This document shows, one piece after another, positions 29,536-61,608 of a stretch of 64,000 nt of DNA. Origin of the DNA: Amoebidium appalachense (taxonomy: Eukaryota > Ichthyosporea); assembly GCA_963693365.1 (NCBI GenBank), contig CAVNZM010000004.1, positions 8,494,001-8,558,000 on the forward strand, given 5' to 3'. Both the position numbers and the translations under genes were made by a program. Position 1 is the stretch's first letter, and every line of letters starts with the position of its first letter. The notes below the pieces were generated by a model. The model was not told the origin of the DNA and made no database searches. It saw only the letters and a program-made list of their open reading frames with translations.

Positions 29536-29709
29536 ATTTTATCACGTTTTGTTCCCGGAGAGCCTTTGCAGGCCCTCTAGGGAAACTACCGTCTACCACA
29601 CAGCACCGACAGTACACTAGTTTAGGTGTTATCTATGAGTTCAGCTAAGCTAAACCATCCTTCACATACACACTTTGCCCAGGGTAACTACCCCAGCCAC
29701 GCCGGCAGG

Positions 29710-29791
<82 letters not shown>
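29388..29791 (-). repeat. (GT)n tracts flanking SINE-like repeat R1, copy 5
   Basis: Two GT tracts (29388-29531 with GC interruptions, and 29710-29791) flank an R1 copy (29530-29705, minus orientation: ATCACGTTTTGTTCCCGGAG, ACTACCGTCT, GCACCGACAGTACACTAG). The first GT tract starts exactly where the A-rich tail of the repeat would be. The microsatellite may have grown from that tail. Confidence 0.75.
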
Positions 29792-29797
<6 letters not shown>

Positions 29798-29974
29798 GCG
29801 TGCGTGTGTGCGTGTGTGTGTGGGTGTGTGGGTGTGTGTGTGTGTGTATGACAGTGTGTGTGTGTGTGTGTGTGCACGACGTGCACGTGGGTGTGTGCGT
29901 CCGTACATTAGTGTCAGGGTGTGTGTGTGATACTATTGGTGTGTATGCTTTTGTGTGTGTGTCACGTGCACGGT

Positions 29975-31141
29975 ATGTTTCACCGAGGGGGTGTGAGTAC
30001 GTCGCCGCGGCCGCTGTGGGCCGCAGGCCTCTGTGGTCGCCGGTCGCAGAGCAGCCCGGCCGTGCTAGGGGGATCACTGCCTTAGATGGGTTACCAATCG
30101 CTGATTGGGGTACCTAAAATGTGGATCTTGCCAATTGCCATCAAAAACCAACGTACCAGGCTCTGCTAATCATGATTTTTTTTATGATGTAGACTTTGCA
30201 GACCGCGTCTGCTGGCGTTTTACGTTCAGCAGTCAAAAATCTATTGCCAAATATTACGCTCACGGCATCAGAAAGTTATGTGTGGAACTCAAACCGTTCC
30301 GCGTAACACCTGGGGTGGAGGTCGGCTCCGGTCGCCGAATTTAGGTATGTCCAAAAGCCAATAGCATGGCGCTACGGGCTCCAACCAATCAAGTTAGATT
30401 AAAGTAGTTGAATGTGATTGGATGAAGCCCAGAGATTCGTTTATCTCCTAAACTCTTGGTTTGCAGCCGCAGCGACGCTGCGCCGTCGATGTCATTGAAT
30501 TTCTACTGCCGAACCATGAATCCATTTATTTAGAGTTAACTTATAATAGAAAAAAGAAAAGAGAAGGCAATGAACAATAACAAGAAAACAAAAAACAAAA
30601 CCAGCATCTTTTGTACAATACTATCGGAGAATTTGTTATATATGAGAAGAATTGTACAGTCTCATGAATATTTGTTACTTAGTTGAAGTATTTCAATCAA
30701 AAGAAAAAAAGTATTTCAATGGACCCATTGCGCCCCCCTCAGCAGCCGTGCTGGCAGCCTGGTTTCATGCTGTTCGCACGGCAGGTGTTCACTCCACAAA
30801 CCACAGCACAACAGCAACGAAGGGTAACTGAGTGCTGTACATGCTGTTTAGAGAAACAAACGAGAATGTTCATTTAGTGGCTAAACGAAACCTTTCCCCC
30901 TTCCGTTCACGGTGTCAAAACATATCTCAAACGGCCGCATATTCCCTGCCACAAACTGTGTATGAATCTCGGATGATGGTAGTCCATCGTTGAAGAGTAG
31001 CTGTTACTAGCTGGTACCCACATATATTAGGCGGCTGCACACATACAAAATACTCGAAGTAACACCTAGTAATATTGTTAAAATAGCTAGTTGTGGAAGA
31101 AAATACTTTCACTCTCAGACACAGTTCCAACAGCTTTAAAG
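29975..31141 (+). other. GC-rich patch and upstream region of the glycosyltransferase
   Basis: At 29995-30075 the sequence is markedly GC- and CpG-rich (GTCGCCGCGGCCGCTG) and open on the plus strand to a stop near 30117. Another frame is open at 30105-30344. Neither shows a domain. Several CCAAT-type motifs (GCCAATAG, CCAACCAATCAA, TGATTGGATG) lie at 30358-30422. I call no gene here. Confidence 0.35.
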
Positions 31142-51108
<19,967 letters not shown>

Positions 51109-51134
51109 TTCTTCATTTTCAGACAAGTGCTTGT

Positions 51135-52463
51135 CTGTACAGGGTAGAAGGACGGTGTGTGAGGAAGTGATGTGTAGGGTAAGGAGGGTTGTGGTGCATG
51201 TGTACGTAGTGTTTTTTTTTTTTTTTTTTTTTTGTGTGTGGGGGGGAGGGGGGGTGAAGGGGGTGCCACGAGCCAAAAACAGGAAGAATGGTAGGTGGTG
51301 ACAGCGACAACATGTAAGGGGGAAGCACAGGGGAAGGGAAGGGGAGAAAGTAAGTTCTGCACATTGTTAATGTTCAGTTTACAAAGAGTTATGAGGGTAA
51401 GTGACATGTCTGCAGTCGCAACAGGAAAGGGGAGAGTGCGTAGCAGTGAAATTCTGTAAATGAATGTGCTCAAGATCACCGACCCTCCCAACTCCTCCTC
51501 GTCCAGGCAAAGCTCCTCCCCCCTCCCCCTTAAGTTTCAGAAGAGCACGTAGAGAGGAATCAATAACTCTTCTTGACGCAGACGCACGAAAACAAAAAGG
51601 GAAGTGTAGATCTGCCCAAAAGCGCACACAGTATTAGCCCATGAAGAGATTTCAGGAACATCTAAACCCACACCAGCTTTCGTAATGATGATGCACCCAC
51701 AAGTACACGGATGTCTCCTGGAAGTTCAGTTAGAATACCCGTGACAAGGCACAGAGACACACAATGCAAAAACACACATAACAGTCCCTTCTTCTTCATC
51801 TGCTCAAATAGTATAAAGTGGAGAGGGCTCGTGGGTCCAAAAACTGGCATCTCAGCTCAAGCTCAAGAGATGCATTAGTTTTGTTTTTGGAAACCACAGT
51901 GGAAAAAATCCTTACCTTCCTGCCTGGCACCCATCTTGCTTGTACTGTGGTTTGGTTGATGGCTCGCAGTTACGGTTGTGCTTTCTTGAGCTATCCAGGT
52001 GTGCTTAATGTAACAGAACTTAACCACTAGTCTTTCAACAGAGTGTATAATTTATTTTTGTTGCTTTATACACTCACAGCTGTGCTATAAGAGCCTTTTA
52101 CTCCTCTACAAACCGAGTTCGTTTCGTTTTCGAAGCAGCTGAGCTTTTCAGTGTGTGCCGACATTCGACTGACGTATGTACTCCGAGGCCAGCCGGATGC
52201 CTATTGGCTAACTTTCCCGCCATTTTCCCTCACAACTTTCGAGCCAATGTTGCGCTTCGGGTCGGACATGAACCTCTCAACAAAATCTCGAACCGGCCCG
52301 ACCCGCTCGTCCAAAAAAAATGGAGGCGCCTTGAGAAAAATCCGCTCTTGCAATTGCTGGGTTGTCAGCTTGTTTCTCGCTCTCTCTCTCCCTTTCTCTC
52401 TCCCTCTCTCTGCAGATAGGGTTTTGATAACAGTAGCAACTTTCACCAAAGTGAGCAGGCACA
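51135..52463. promoter_or_regulatory. Divergent promoter region between RBBP4 and the SpoVS-domain gene
   Basis: About 1.3 kb separates the two start codons. It should hold both promoters, and perhaps a 5' leader exon of RBBP4, since a splice acceptor lies at 51135. It contains a T-run (51211-51233), a CT-rich stretch (52380-52410) just before the SpoVS-gene start, and GC-rich sequence at 52180-52330. No clear TATA box was found for either gene. Confidence 0.5.
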
Positions 52464-53997
52464 ATGTCCGAGACTGCGCCAGCACCCACACCCGCCGAGC
52501 CCACCGGCGCCGCACCCGCCAACCGGGGGCGCGGACGCGGCCGTGGAAGGGGAGGCCCAAGAAACGACCGCCCACCCAGACACAGCGAGGGAGGTTCAGA
52601 TCAGGAAGAGCATCACGAGGGGGAGGGTGAGACACACGAGGGAGATGAGGGAAGGAACAGGGGCAGGGGCAGGGGCAGGGGCAGGGGCGGTGAGCGTGGG
52701 AGGGGTGGCAGGAGAAGGAGTGAGGAGCCAAGGGAGGGGGGAGAGAGGCAGGGTCCAGTCGAGCCACCTATGAATGCACGTATGTATCCTCGTCCTCCCC
52801 CCCTCTCCCCTCCCCCCCCTCCCCCTCCCCCCCTCCCCCCCCCCCCACCCCCCTCCCCCCACCGCCACTTCCTTTGTGTAGATGTCAACCTTAGTAAGCA
52901 AGGTGTCACTGTTTTATTAGGAGTGACCAACCGGTTTGATTTGCTTGTCATGTTGCACCCTGAAGCAGACCACTTTCCGATCTTGCCCCTGAGTGTGTTT
53001 TAGCTCATGTTTGCCTCGCTTTACTTACATTGACTATGTTCGAGCTGGACCTTAACCTTTACGAGCTTGCTTGGATATTAGATCCTCGCACCGTTTGTGT
53101 TGTAAACATAATAGCTGATGGACAGGATCTGCCATAAGATCCCTGTTACGCTTTCTGCGGCTCTTGCACTTTTTTGATTTACGCATTCTCTCTATGCATA
53201 CACTTTCCATGTTGTTGGTTGTCTTTTTAGTGGGAATCCTTTTTGGCTCTTCTTGTTGGGAGTTGGTGAGGGGTTTGCTCTTTTTTGCTAGGGGGATGAG
53301 GAGAGGGAGAGAGTGTGCTTGAGAGAGATTGGGAGAGTGTGTGTGGGGGGGGGGAGGGGGAGGCGGGTGGGGGGTGTGGGGGGAGGCAGACGAACGATCC
53401 CAGCACACAGGCACACACTCGTGCACACACACGACACACACACACACACACAAACACACACAGAGAGGGGGGGGGGGGGGCGGAAGGGAGGGAGGGAGGG
53501 GGGGGGGGGAGGGGGGAGAGAGAAAGAGAGAGAGAAAGAATGGAATGATAAAGTTCTGGAAGAGATGGAGGGTGGACTGGTGGGACAGATTGGCATGTCT
53601 GTGTTGATAAGTTGGGGAGAGTGGAGACTAGGGCTGTAGCGAAAAAGTTCTCTTCGCACGTGACTGATACGCCTCCGAACATAATACTTAGCTTTTCCTA
53701 TCTCTATTTGTGTCAAGTTATTTGTTTATCTATTGGGGGAGAGGGGGTGGGCTGGGGGATGGAGGGCGGGGAGGGGGTTGTGGGATGACTGGAAGGGGAT
53801 TTTTCGGAATGGGATGTTTGAAAGGTTGACCACCCAGAGAGGCTTAGTACTGTTTTCCACGGGGTTACTAGGTGGTTAGCTGTGGTGGTGGTGGTGGTGG
53901 TGGTGTGTGTGTGTGTGTGTGTGTGCATGTGTGCGTGATTCTTTTCTTTCTTTCTTTTTTCCCCCTTTCTTCTTCTTCTTCTTCTTCTTCTTCTTTT

Positions 53998-54028
<31 letters not shown>

Positions 54029-54791
54029 GGGGCATGACAGTGAAATATGTGAATAAACGGTGTTTGGGGGGAGGGGGGGAGAGTGGTGGTGGGGGGGTTC
54101 GTTGAATAAAGAGAGCTGGTTGTTTGCACAACCTATGCAGGTTGTGTTTATACTATGCTTCTAGGTGCTGAGTGAGGGATCGGTCGGTCAGTGGGCGGGA
54201 TGGAAAGCTACATGTGTGCATCAGACCGTGCCTTTTGTTCTTATTGGTTCTTTCAGATATCTCTCTCTTCCCCCCCCCCCCCCCTCTTTCTCTCAAACTC
54301 GGGTACTGTGGATGACGTGGGCCCCCCCTGAGGATGGGCTCTGCTTATTATGCATACTCTTTATGTATGGCTTGCATTCTGCATCGTGTTATCCGTTTGT
54401 TCTTGTGTACTTCGTACTTTTTGACGCATTCAAGACCCCCCCCCCCCCCTCTCTCTCTCTCCCCCCCCCCCCCCCCCCCTGTCCCCCTTCACTCCCCGCC
54501 TCCCCTTTCTCCATCTTGCCCCCCATCCCCCCCCCCCTCCCCCCCCCCCCCCCCCCCCCCCCCCCCTTCGTTGTAGCTCTTTCTCCCTCTTTGCCTCGGA
54601 GAAGGGGGGGGGGGGGTGATGAGCCTTATTCTTTGAAAGTAAATTGGGGGAGGAAATGGGCCGGAAGCTGGTTGTGTGAAGGCATTGGGATCTCTATGTG
54701 CAAAGAGTGCTCATGGAAGGAGGGAGGAATAGGTGTGTGTGTGTGTGTGTGTGTGAGGTGGGGGCTGGAAGTCGGGGAGAGGGGGGAGGGG

Positions 54792-54822
<31 letters not shown>

Positions 54823-57800
54823 GGAGAGCAGGGATTTAAACGGGAATGCTTCTTATTTATTTATTAATTTATTTATTTGTTCTTTTGTTTTGGGGAGGGG
54901 GGGGGGGGGGGGGGGGGGGGCTCTATATTGTGCAGGGAGGGACACTTAAAGAACACTGTTTGCACAGAGGGAGTGCGTGAGCTGCGTGTGTCTTCACAGA
55001 GCAACCCCAAGAGCGTAGCGGGTGCGGTGGCCAAGAGTGTGCGTGAGGCCAACTACCCGGAGATTAGGGCCGTGGGTGAGCTGAGCGTCAACCAGGCTGT
55101 CAAGGCCGTGGCCATTGCACGGTCATATCTGAGTGATGACAACCTGGACATCTGCTTCCAGGTGTGTGTGTACGTGTGTGTGTGTGTGTGTGTATGTGTG
55201 TGTGGGTGTGTACGTGTGTGTGTCGGTGTGTGGATGTGTTTGTGGGGGGGGGGGGGGGGGGGGGGGGCAAGGTGGGTAGGGGGGGGGAGGGGGGAGGGAG
55301 GGGGTGGATAGGAGGGGATGGGGAGGGGAGGGTGCTCTGTGTGTGTGTGGGGAGGGGGGAGGGGGAGGTGTGGGTGGGTGTGGGTGTGCTGGGTGGCGGG
55401 GAGGGGGGGGGGGGAGTGGGAGCAGGTGTGTATGTGTGGGTGGGTATTGCCTGTGGCTGTGTGTTTGTGCAGGGGAGGGGGGGTGGGTGAGGGGGTTGGC
55501 AATGGGGGGGGGGAGGGGGGAGGGTGTGGGTGTGGGTGTCTTTTTTTTGGGGGGGGGGGGGGGGGAGGGGGGCGGGGGGAGACGACCTGTGTGTGCGCTT
55601 GTGTGCTGAGGTGGGGGCGGGGGGAGGGGGGGGGTGGGGGGGGGCTATAAGGGGATTGTGTGTGTGCCTGTGTGTGTGTTGGGCTGGGGGTGGGGGGTGT
55701 GGGGGGGGAGGGAATGAGGGTGGGCAAGTAGTGGAGGTGCGGGCTCGGCGGGAAATGGAAGGAGGTGGGATGGGAAGTTGGGGGTTAGGATTTGAATCAG
55801 TTGGTTGTCTTCTAAGCTGATGGTTAGGTGAGTGGGATTTAGACGATTATCAAGGAAAATTTCTTTTTTTGGGGGGGGGGGGGGGGGGGGGAGTTGGGCT
55901 AAGAAGAAGGTGCCATTGCGGACACCGTATTATGGATTCACATGTTCAGTCTCTGATTGCCGCTACTTCATGATGGTGTTGTTGGTGGTAGTGGGTGGTG
56001 GTATTGATGCACTTGGCAGGTATGGGTGTATTGTGTGTGTGTGCGTGCGCGCGCGTGTGTTTTGGACCCGGGGAAAAAGGGCACGTTCAAGTGTATATGT
56101 TTATGTAAGTGTGTGGGACGTGTCTACAGGTCCACCCGGCACGTTACGTTTCAGGCTGTGCATGGTCTGTGGTCTGTCTGTGTCTTGCTTCTCACATGTA
56201 ACACAAACACCCCAATATTGCATTTATCATTGGTTGAAGTGCCTTGCATTTTACATCTACCACCCAAAGTCCTTAGGCATCAATAACACCTTCCACCAAC
56301 ACTACCCTTACCCTTCTTGTCCTTTTTTCCTTTCGTCCCCACCCTTAATCTTATCCATGGTGTAACCTAAAACCCTAACACTAAAACACTAACCAACCAT
56401 TTTCCAATCTCCATCGCCCAATTACAGCCTGAGCTGCGGGACCAAGACCAGTTTGAGTTTGCCGTGGGGCTGATCACATATGAGGCCCAGAGGCGCAATG
56501 AGGTGCAGAATGCCGCCGTGGCCAAGGTGCAGCAGGAGATTAAGGTGGCGGCTTCAAGCAAGCCCGGGGAGGTTGCTGGCGCTATTGCAAACCGCGTGCG
56601 CAAGGGTGAAAGGTAGGTGGTTTGATAAGGAATGTATGTGGGTGGGTGGGGTGTTTGGGTGTTTGGGAGCAGGGGGATGGGGATGGGGGAGAAAGAGGGG
56701 GGGGGGGGGGGGGGGGGGGGGATGCAGAAGGATGTAGAAAGTTGTGTGTGTGTGTGGCCGGGGCGCAAACACGTGTGTAATTTTTTTTGTGTGTTTGTGT
56801 GTGTAGAACTTTCTGCAGCGGCGAGGGAGGGGTGGAAGGGGGGAGGGGAAGGTGAGGCCAATAGCTTTCTGCCTGTAAAAGGACAGTTTGTAGGCACACC
56901 ACCTCTCTCTCCATGCACGTAGGCACACACTTTTTACAGCACGCCCACACGCACGGCACAACCACGGTACGCGCTCCATTCTAAGCCCCCCCCCCCCCCC
57001 CCCCCCAGGGTGTGTGTGACAGCCATTGGGGCCACCAGTGTGTCTCTGTCCATCCGTGCTATCGCCATGGCACGCCAGTACCTCTACAATGACAGGTACA
57101 GTCCTTTTTTCCACCCCTCGGTTGTTGGGTTTGGGTTTCTGGTTCGTGTGTTTTTGTGACGGTTTGTGTTTGCTTTTTTATGTGTCCACCTCCATCCCAC
57201 CTCTGTGGCAGTCATGCATACTGCCACCTCTACCTTCCGCTCCCCCCCCCCCCCCCCCTCCCCCCCCCCCCCCCCCCCCCCTCCCCTCTCCCCCTCCTGC
57301 CTCCCCGGCATGAGAGAATGGACCTGCCTACGACACGCTCTGTGTTTCCCCTCCCCGCCCCCCCCCCCCCCCCCTTGCACCTGCCCCTCTTTTTTTTTCC
57401 TCCCTCTGCATGGTGTGTTCTTTATATCCGGTAAAGCTTTTTTTGGGGGGGGGGGGGGAAAGGGGGGGGGGGGGGAGGGGGGGGGGGGGGGGGGGGGGGG
57501 GAGGATGTGGAGTGTGAGTGCACCCAAGCTTGTGCTTGGATGTGTGCTGGTGTACATGTGTGTGTGTGTACGCTGCTGCTACATTTGAGTGTGTGGGCGG
57601 TTTGCTGAGGATGGGCACAGCACAAGAGAACAGCATGCTCTTTGGCATCCATACACTATGTACTTGGTCAGGTGGTTTACTCACCTTGTGTTCCTATGAA
57701 CCCCTCCCGGTCTCCCCCCCCACCTCCCACCCGCGCTGAGGCAAGCACGTACACGCACACATACACACACACACACACACGCACACACAGCTACGAAATT

Positions 57801-57890
57801 TTCTGCAAGCCGCAGTTTGATCACGTGGAGGTCGAGAACGGCGAACAGCGCAGCTCAATGAAGCTTTGTCTTCTGTCCGTGCAAATGTAA
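52464..57890 (+). CDS. RG-rich protein with two SpoVS (Alba-superfamily) domains
   Basis: SpoVS proteins are small nucleic-acid-binding-type folds known mainly from bacteria, where SpoVS acts in sporulation. Five exons: 52464-52779, 54968-55161, 56428-56612, 57009-57095 and 57791-57890. They total 882 nt (293 aa), in phase. The head (1-105) is rich in RG, GRG and acidic residues, typical of RNA binding. Domain 1 (about 110-197) reads ELRVSSQSNPKSVAGAVAKS and ELSVNQAVKAVAIARSYL. Domain 2 (about 208-293) reads IKVAASSKPGEVAGAIANRV, SLSIRAIAMARQYLYND and FCKPQFDHVEVENGEQRSS. Both follow the full SpoVS pattern (KVS...SVAGALA...NQAVKAVAIAR). The start Met has no competitor nearby. It is probably an RNA- or DNA-binding protein of nucleus or cytoplasm; actual role unknown. 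Confidence 0.9.
52790..54940. repeat. Intron 1 of the SpoVS-domain gene
   Basis: Contains C-runs (52795-52862), CA with GA (53407-53470), TCT repeats running into a T-run and G-run (53970-54032), C-runs (54435-54566), and G-runs (54607-54616, 54807-54823, 54897-54920). Unique parts at 52880-53330 and 53640-53880 show no exon with a recognisable domain. The phase of the flanking exons needs no extra exon. Confidence 0.8.
55162..55890. repeat. GT- and G-rich start of intron 2, SpoVS-domain gene
   Basis: The donor GTGTGTGTGTACGTG runs directly into GT repeats. G-runs follow (for example 55244-55267), then two short T-run/G-run junctions (55542-55565, 55863-55890). Confidence 0.9.
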
Positions 57891-58052
57891 ATAGTATTAC
57901 AATATCATCAACCCGCTACCTACCACCTTTTTAGTTATTGTTTATGTTTCTCTTGCTATTTTTGGTCGAAACGGTTGCGCAACCATCATTATTATGAAAC
58001 GATATCAATGTAGCAAATGTTTCAATAGTGACTATTCCTTCCGACCTAACAA

Positions 58053-58061
58053 CCAATAAAA
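58053..58061 (+). terminator. Possible polyadenylation signal of the SpoVS-domain gene
   Basis: AATAAAAAA lies about 165 nt after the stop codon, with T-rich sequence just after it. It is the only AATAAA-type motif seen close downstream. Confidence 0.35.
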
Positions 58062-58744
58062 AATAATCTTTCCCTGTCTGATGCTGGAAAGGGACTTGGG
58101 CTGGCGAAATGTGGTATGCTATATGTTGCAAGATGACATATACATGACCTTGTCCACAGTAACGCGTGTTAATAGCCTGTGTCATCATTTACGTGGGTAT
58201 ATGGCAGAAGTCTGAGTGCTTGGTGGGCACGTGCATACACACGTGCGGTGTGTACATGTGTGTGGAGGGGGAGGGTACGTGCATGTGAACGTGGGTGACT
58301 TGCAGTGACGCAGCGCACATCGTCAATATATGAAAGTTCATGTATGCATGTTGCACGGTTTCGGATAATCGAATTTGCACTTGTACATGCAGGCACGGTT
58401 TTTTTATTCGTGTGTGCAGACACAGGCATATTCCTACTTTTTTTTGTTTTATAAAAATTCTTTTTAAATTTTTTGGCGCGCAAAAACTTCTCGCCCAAAT
58501 TTCTATAATTGGCTAAATCGTGCGATCACGTGAATAATGTTGGTCCATACATATTGTTGCTTGATATGCAATAGTCAGATAGTAATCTACATTACGGTAT
58601 ACATGTAGCTACTGCAGCATATAAATACGTGTATGTAGTACTACATAGTAACCGGCTAAAGGAATATACATTTACACCATCTCCTTTCATGATTCCAGCG
58701 CCCGCGCTTGGCAAAAACAACGGGGGGGGAAAAAACGAAAAAGA

Positions 58745-58818
58745 TGGGGGCAACCGAGGATTGAACTCGGGACCTCCTGTACCCGAAACAGGAATCATAC
58801 CACTAGACCATTGCCCCC
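58745..58818 (-). tRNA. tRNA-Pro (anticodon CGG)
   Basis: On the minus strand the acceptor GGGGGCA pairs with TGCCCCC, with discriminator A. The A box reads TGGTCTAGTGG and the T arm TCCCGAGTTCAATCCTCGG. The anticodon loop is TTCGGGT in a CCTGT/ACAGG stem. There is no intron. T5 and T6 runs follow within 25 nt as Pol III stops. Confidence 0.95.
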
Positions 58819-58870
58819 GCTTGACTTCTTTGCCACCAATGACAGTATGACGAATATAAATAATTTGCAG

Positions 58871-59002
58871 GAACCATTAAAAACGCACGTGATCGCATAC
58901 TCCGAGGCTCAGGCGTACGCGGCAAGGGCCGCTGAAAGGTTTGAGACGCTACCGTGACCGTTAGCTGTGAGTAGGAAAGCGTCGATGGAAGGACCTCCAA
59001 CA
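58871..59002. other. Overlapping exon-like frames on both strands
   Basis: Plus strand: acceptor TAATTTGCAG, then EPLKTHVIAYSEAQAYAARA followed by AERFETLP and TGA (58871-58957). Minus strand: acceptor ATCCACACCAG (exon end 59002), then VGGPSIDAFLLTANGHG and SVSNLSAALAAYA ending at TGA (58909). The minus reading has more C/T-ending codons and looks slightly better. They cannot both be assumed real, and neither has a found partner exon. Confidence 0.3.
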
Positions 59003-59039
59003 CTGGTGTGGATGAAGGGGGAAGGAAGGAGCAGCACGG

Positions 59040-59128
59040 CCCGGGCGGGAGGGGGGGCGGGGGCATGTAACCGGGGGGGGAGCTCGAATGGGGAGGGGAT
59101 CCGGATCCCGGATCCGGGGGGACGGGGG

Positions 59129-59173
<45 letters not shown>

Positions 59174-61100
59174 GGGGGGGGGGGGGGGAGGGGGGGGGGG
59201 GGGGGGTTAGGAAGAGGGGAAGGATATCGAAGTTGAGACAAGATCATCATCGGTGGCCATGTGAAATTGGCAAAACCTCGTGATGACACAGCTGTGTCGA
59301 GGGGTGCCAGGCATGTGCGAAAGAAGCTTCGAAGGAATGGGAGGGAGGCTAGGGTGTGTCGAAGCTAGGGGCCGATCATCAGGGATGAGAGCGGGAAGGG
59401 GCGGGGGGGGGGGGGGGGGGGGTAGATTTTTAGAGGGACTGAAAGGGCCTTGGCCAGCCTTGGTCTAGTAGGAAAGCTAATCAAATAGTATAGAGATGCC
59501 CATGGAGAAGACGGAGAGAGAGGTCCCCACCGAGATTTCAAGGAGAAATCGGTCTGTCTTTGGCCAAGAAAAGCAGAGGAATTCCCGAACTCGTGAGCAT
59601 GTTGATTTTGTTTCTTTTTGTTTCTTCGCCTTGCTATCTTTCCAGGGGCAGGAAAACTTGTTACTGTTGTCATTTGTTTTTCTGATTTTGCCCACAAGTC
59701 GATGTCACCCGGCATGCATATGGTGATTTGCATTTCATTATTAGCTAACAATCCCTGTTATTGCAATGCGCGGGTAGAAACTAAACGTGGCGGGGCAAAA
59801 GAACACCATGATAAAAGCTGGTGGGGAAAAGAGGGACTCGGGGTGGGAGGCGTAAGGAGGAGGAGGAGGAGGAGGGGAGGGGAAGGGGGGGGAAGGGGGG
59901 GGGGGGGGGGGGGGGGGAGGAGCACTGTAGCCGACGGTGCTCAGCGACTCAAGTCAGCGGCTGTGCTCACCAGTCACCACACGGCAGTGTCACGGCCGTG
60001 AGCAAAGCGGCTACATTCCTACAAGATGTCTATCCAATAATATTGTTTGACGTCATGGCTGTAAATCCAACGTTATACTTTCGACTTTACGAACCGATGA
60101 TGAAGCAGGCTGTCATAGCTATTTTCCTCGGTTTATTAAACAAAAAATTGAGTTAAAAAATATAACTATACGTATGGAGTTATTCTTGATTCTCCGTTTT
60201 CTTGAGGAAATGCTCATTATCAAGATTGTCGTGCTTTATGAGTACCAACATGCCATCTGGCTAAAGTTTGCACATTTTAGGTGCCTGCGTCCAATCAAAT
60301 GGCCCGCTTTTGAAGGTTTTATTTGTCGTTTTCCCGGGCTGCACACTGACACAGTGTCGCTGGGGTCACGTTTCTTTCGGACGGTGTGGCTTCAGTGCAT
60401 GTTGAATGTTGAATAGAGAAGAATAGTATTAGTGCTGTATATACTTTGTAGTTTCAATAGTCTCATGTTTTGTTAGAAGAGTAAGACAAGAAGTTAGGCA
60501 CAAGTGTACAACGATTACGCGCACACCATCGTCAGAGCACCGTCAGGACACCGACGTCACACCGTATAGAAGGCCCGTGTTCATTCACCCGTGTCACTGG
60601 TCGAAAACTGTAACTAAACACACTTGCGTGCGCAGCTAATGCCTATCTGCCTTGCGGACGGATCAGTTTCGAAGACGCACGCACACACACACGCGCGCAC
60701 ACACGCACAAGCACACACACACACACACACACACACTCGCCTTGACGGTCTGCCACGGTCTCGCCAGTCTTCAGAATCTGGGGGTGGCTCATGATTGGTC
60801 ACTCTGAATACCCGAACCCGCCGAGCTACGTGGGTGCTTTACGAAGATTCCAGTCAAAATGGTGCTCTTTTGACCGGGTTCCACGTTGCTGTTTTTTGCA
60901 ACTCGCACACACATTTCACTGCTAGAAGTCATCTAGGCTAGTTGAGGCTGTATGGGAAGGCGTACATGGTACCAGCACACATACAAACTCCTTCAAGACA
61001 CACTATATAGTTTAGCTATTTACTAACTCACGAAACCCGGATTAAACACATCAATCTTGCGTTAGTTTAACCTTTGCGCAGCCTGAAGCTAAGACCAAAA
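59040..61100. other. Intergenic before Cyclin Y, no gene called
   Basis: G-runs lie at 59120-59206, 59402-59422 and 59887-59919. Open frames at 59496-59726, 59990-60156 (ILFDVMAVNPTLYFRLYEPM) and 60174-60416 have no recognised domain. A minus-strand frame starting MSHPQILKTGETVADRQ (about 60792 leftward) follows a CCAAT motif and could be a first exon, but it runs into GT repeats. A TATA-like ACTATATAG lies near 61003-61011, about 90 bp before the Cyclin Y start. Confidence 0.4.
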
Positions 61101-61452
61101 ATGGGCCAAGCATCGTCTAAAAAATCGGTCAAACCTGCAAAGTCCAAGTCCACAGTGCAAGTGAGTATGAGCAAGAGCGAAGTACAAAGTGAGAGCCGTA
61201 AGAACTCGACAATGGACGTTATAACCACCCCCGTTGCGAGACACAATAACGGGCTTGCAGCGCCACCCCCGCCCCATAATCTTGTGCTTGAAACCAGGAA
61301 ATCCCTCCCGAGTGCAATAGAGAGGCCAAGCAGCAATCAGTCGCTGGGGGCAAATAACATGGACTTGAGCCACACGGCGTTGAAGAGGTCTGAATCGCTC
61401 AACGTGACAAACAACAAGCGTCTGTCACAGGTCGGTGTCTTGTGTCTATTCC

Positions 61453-61494
<42 letters not shown>

Positions 61495-61567
61495 CTTGCC
61501 CGTCTGATTAAGAGAGAAATCTATGTACGTGTCGTGTTATAGATAGCTTGCGATTAACCACATGCAG

Positions 61568-61608
<41 letters not shown>

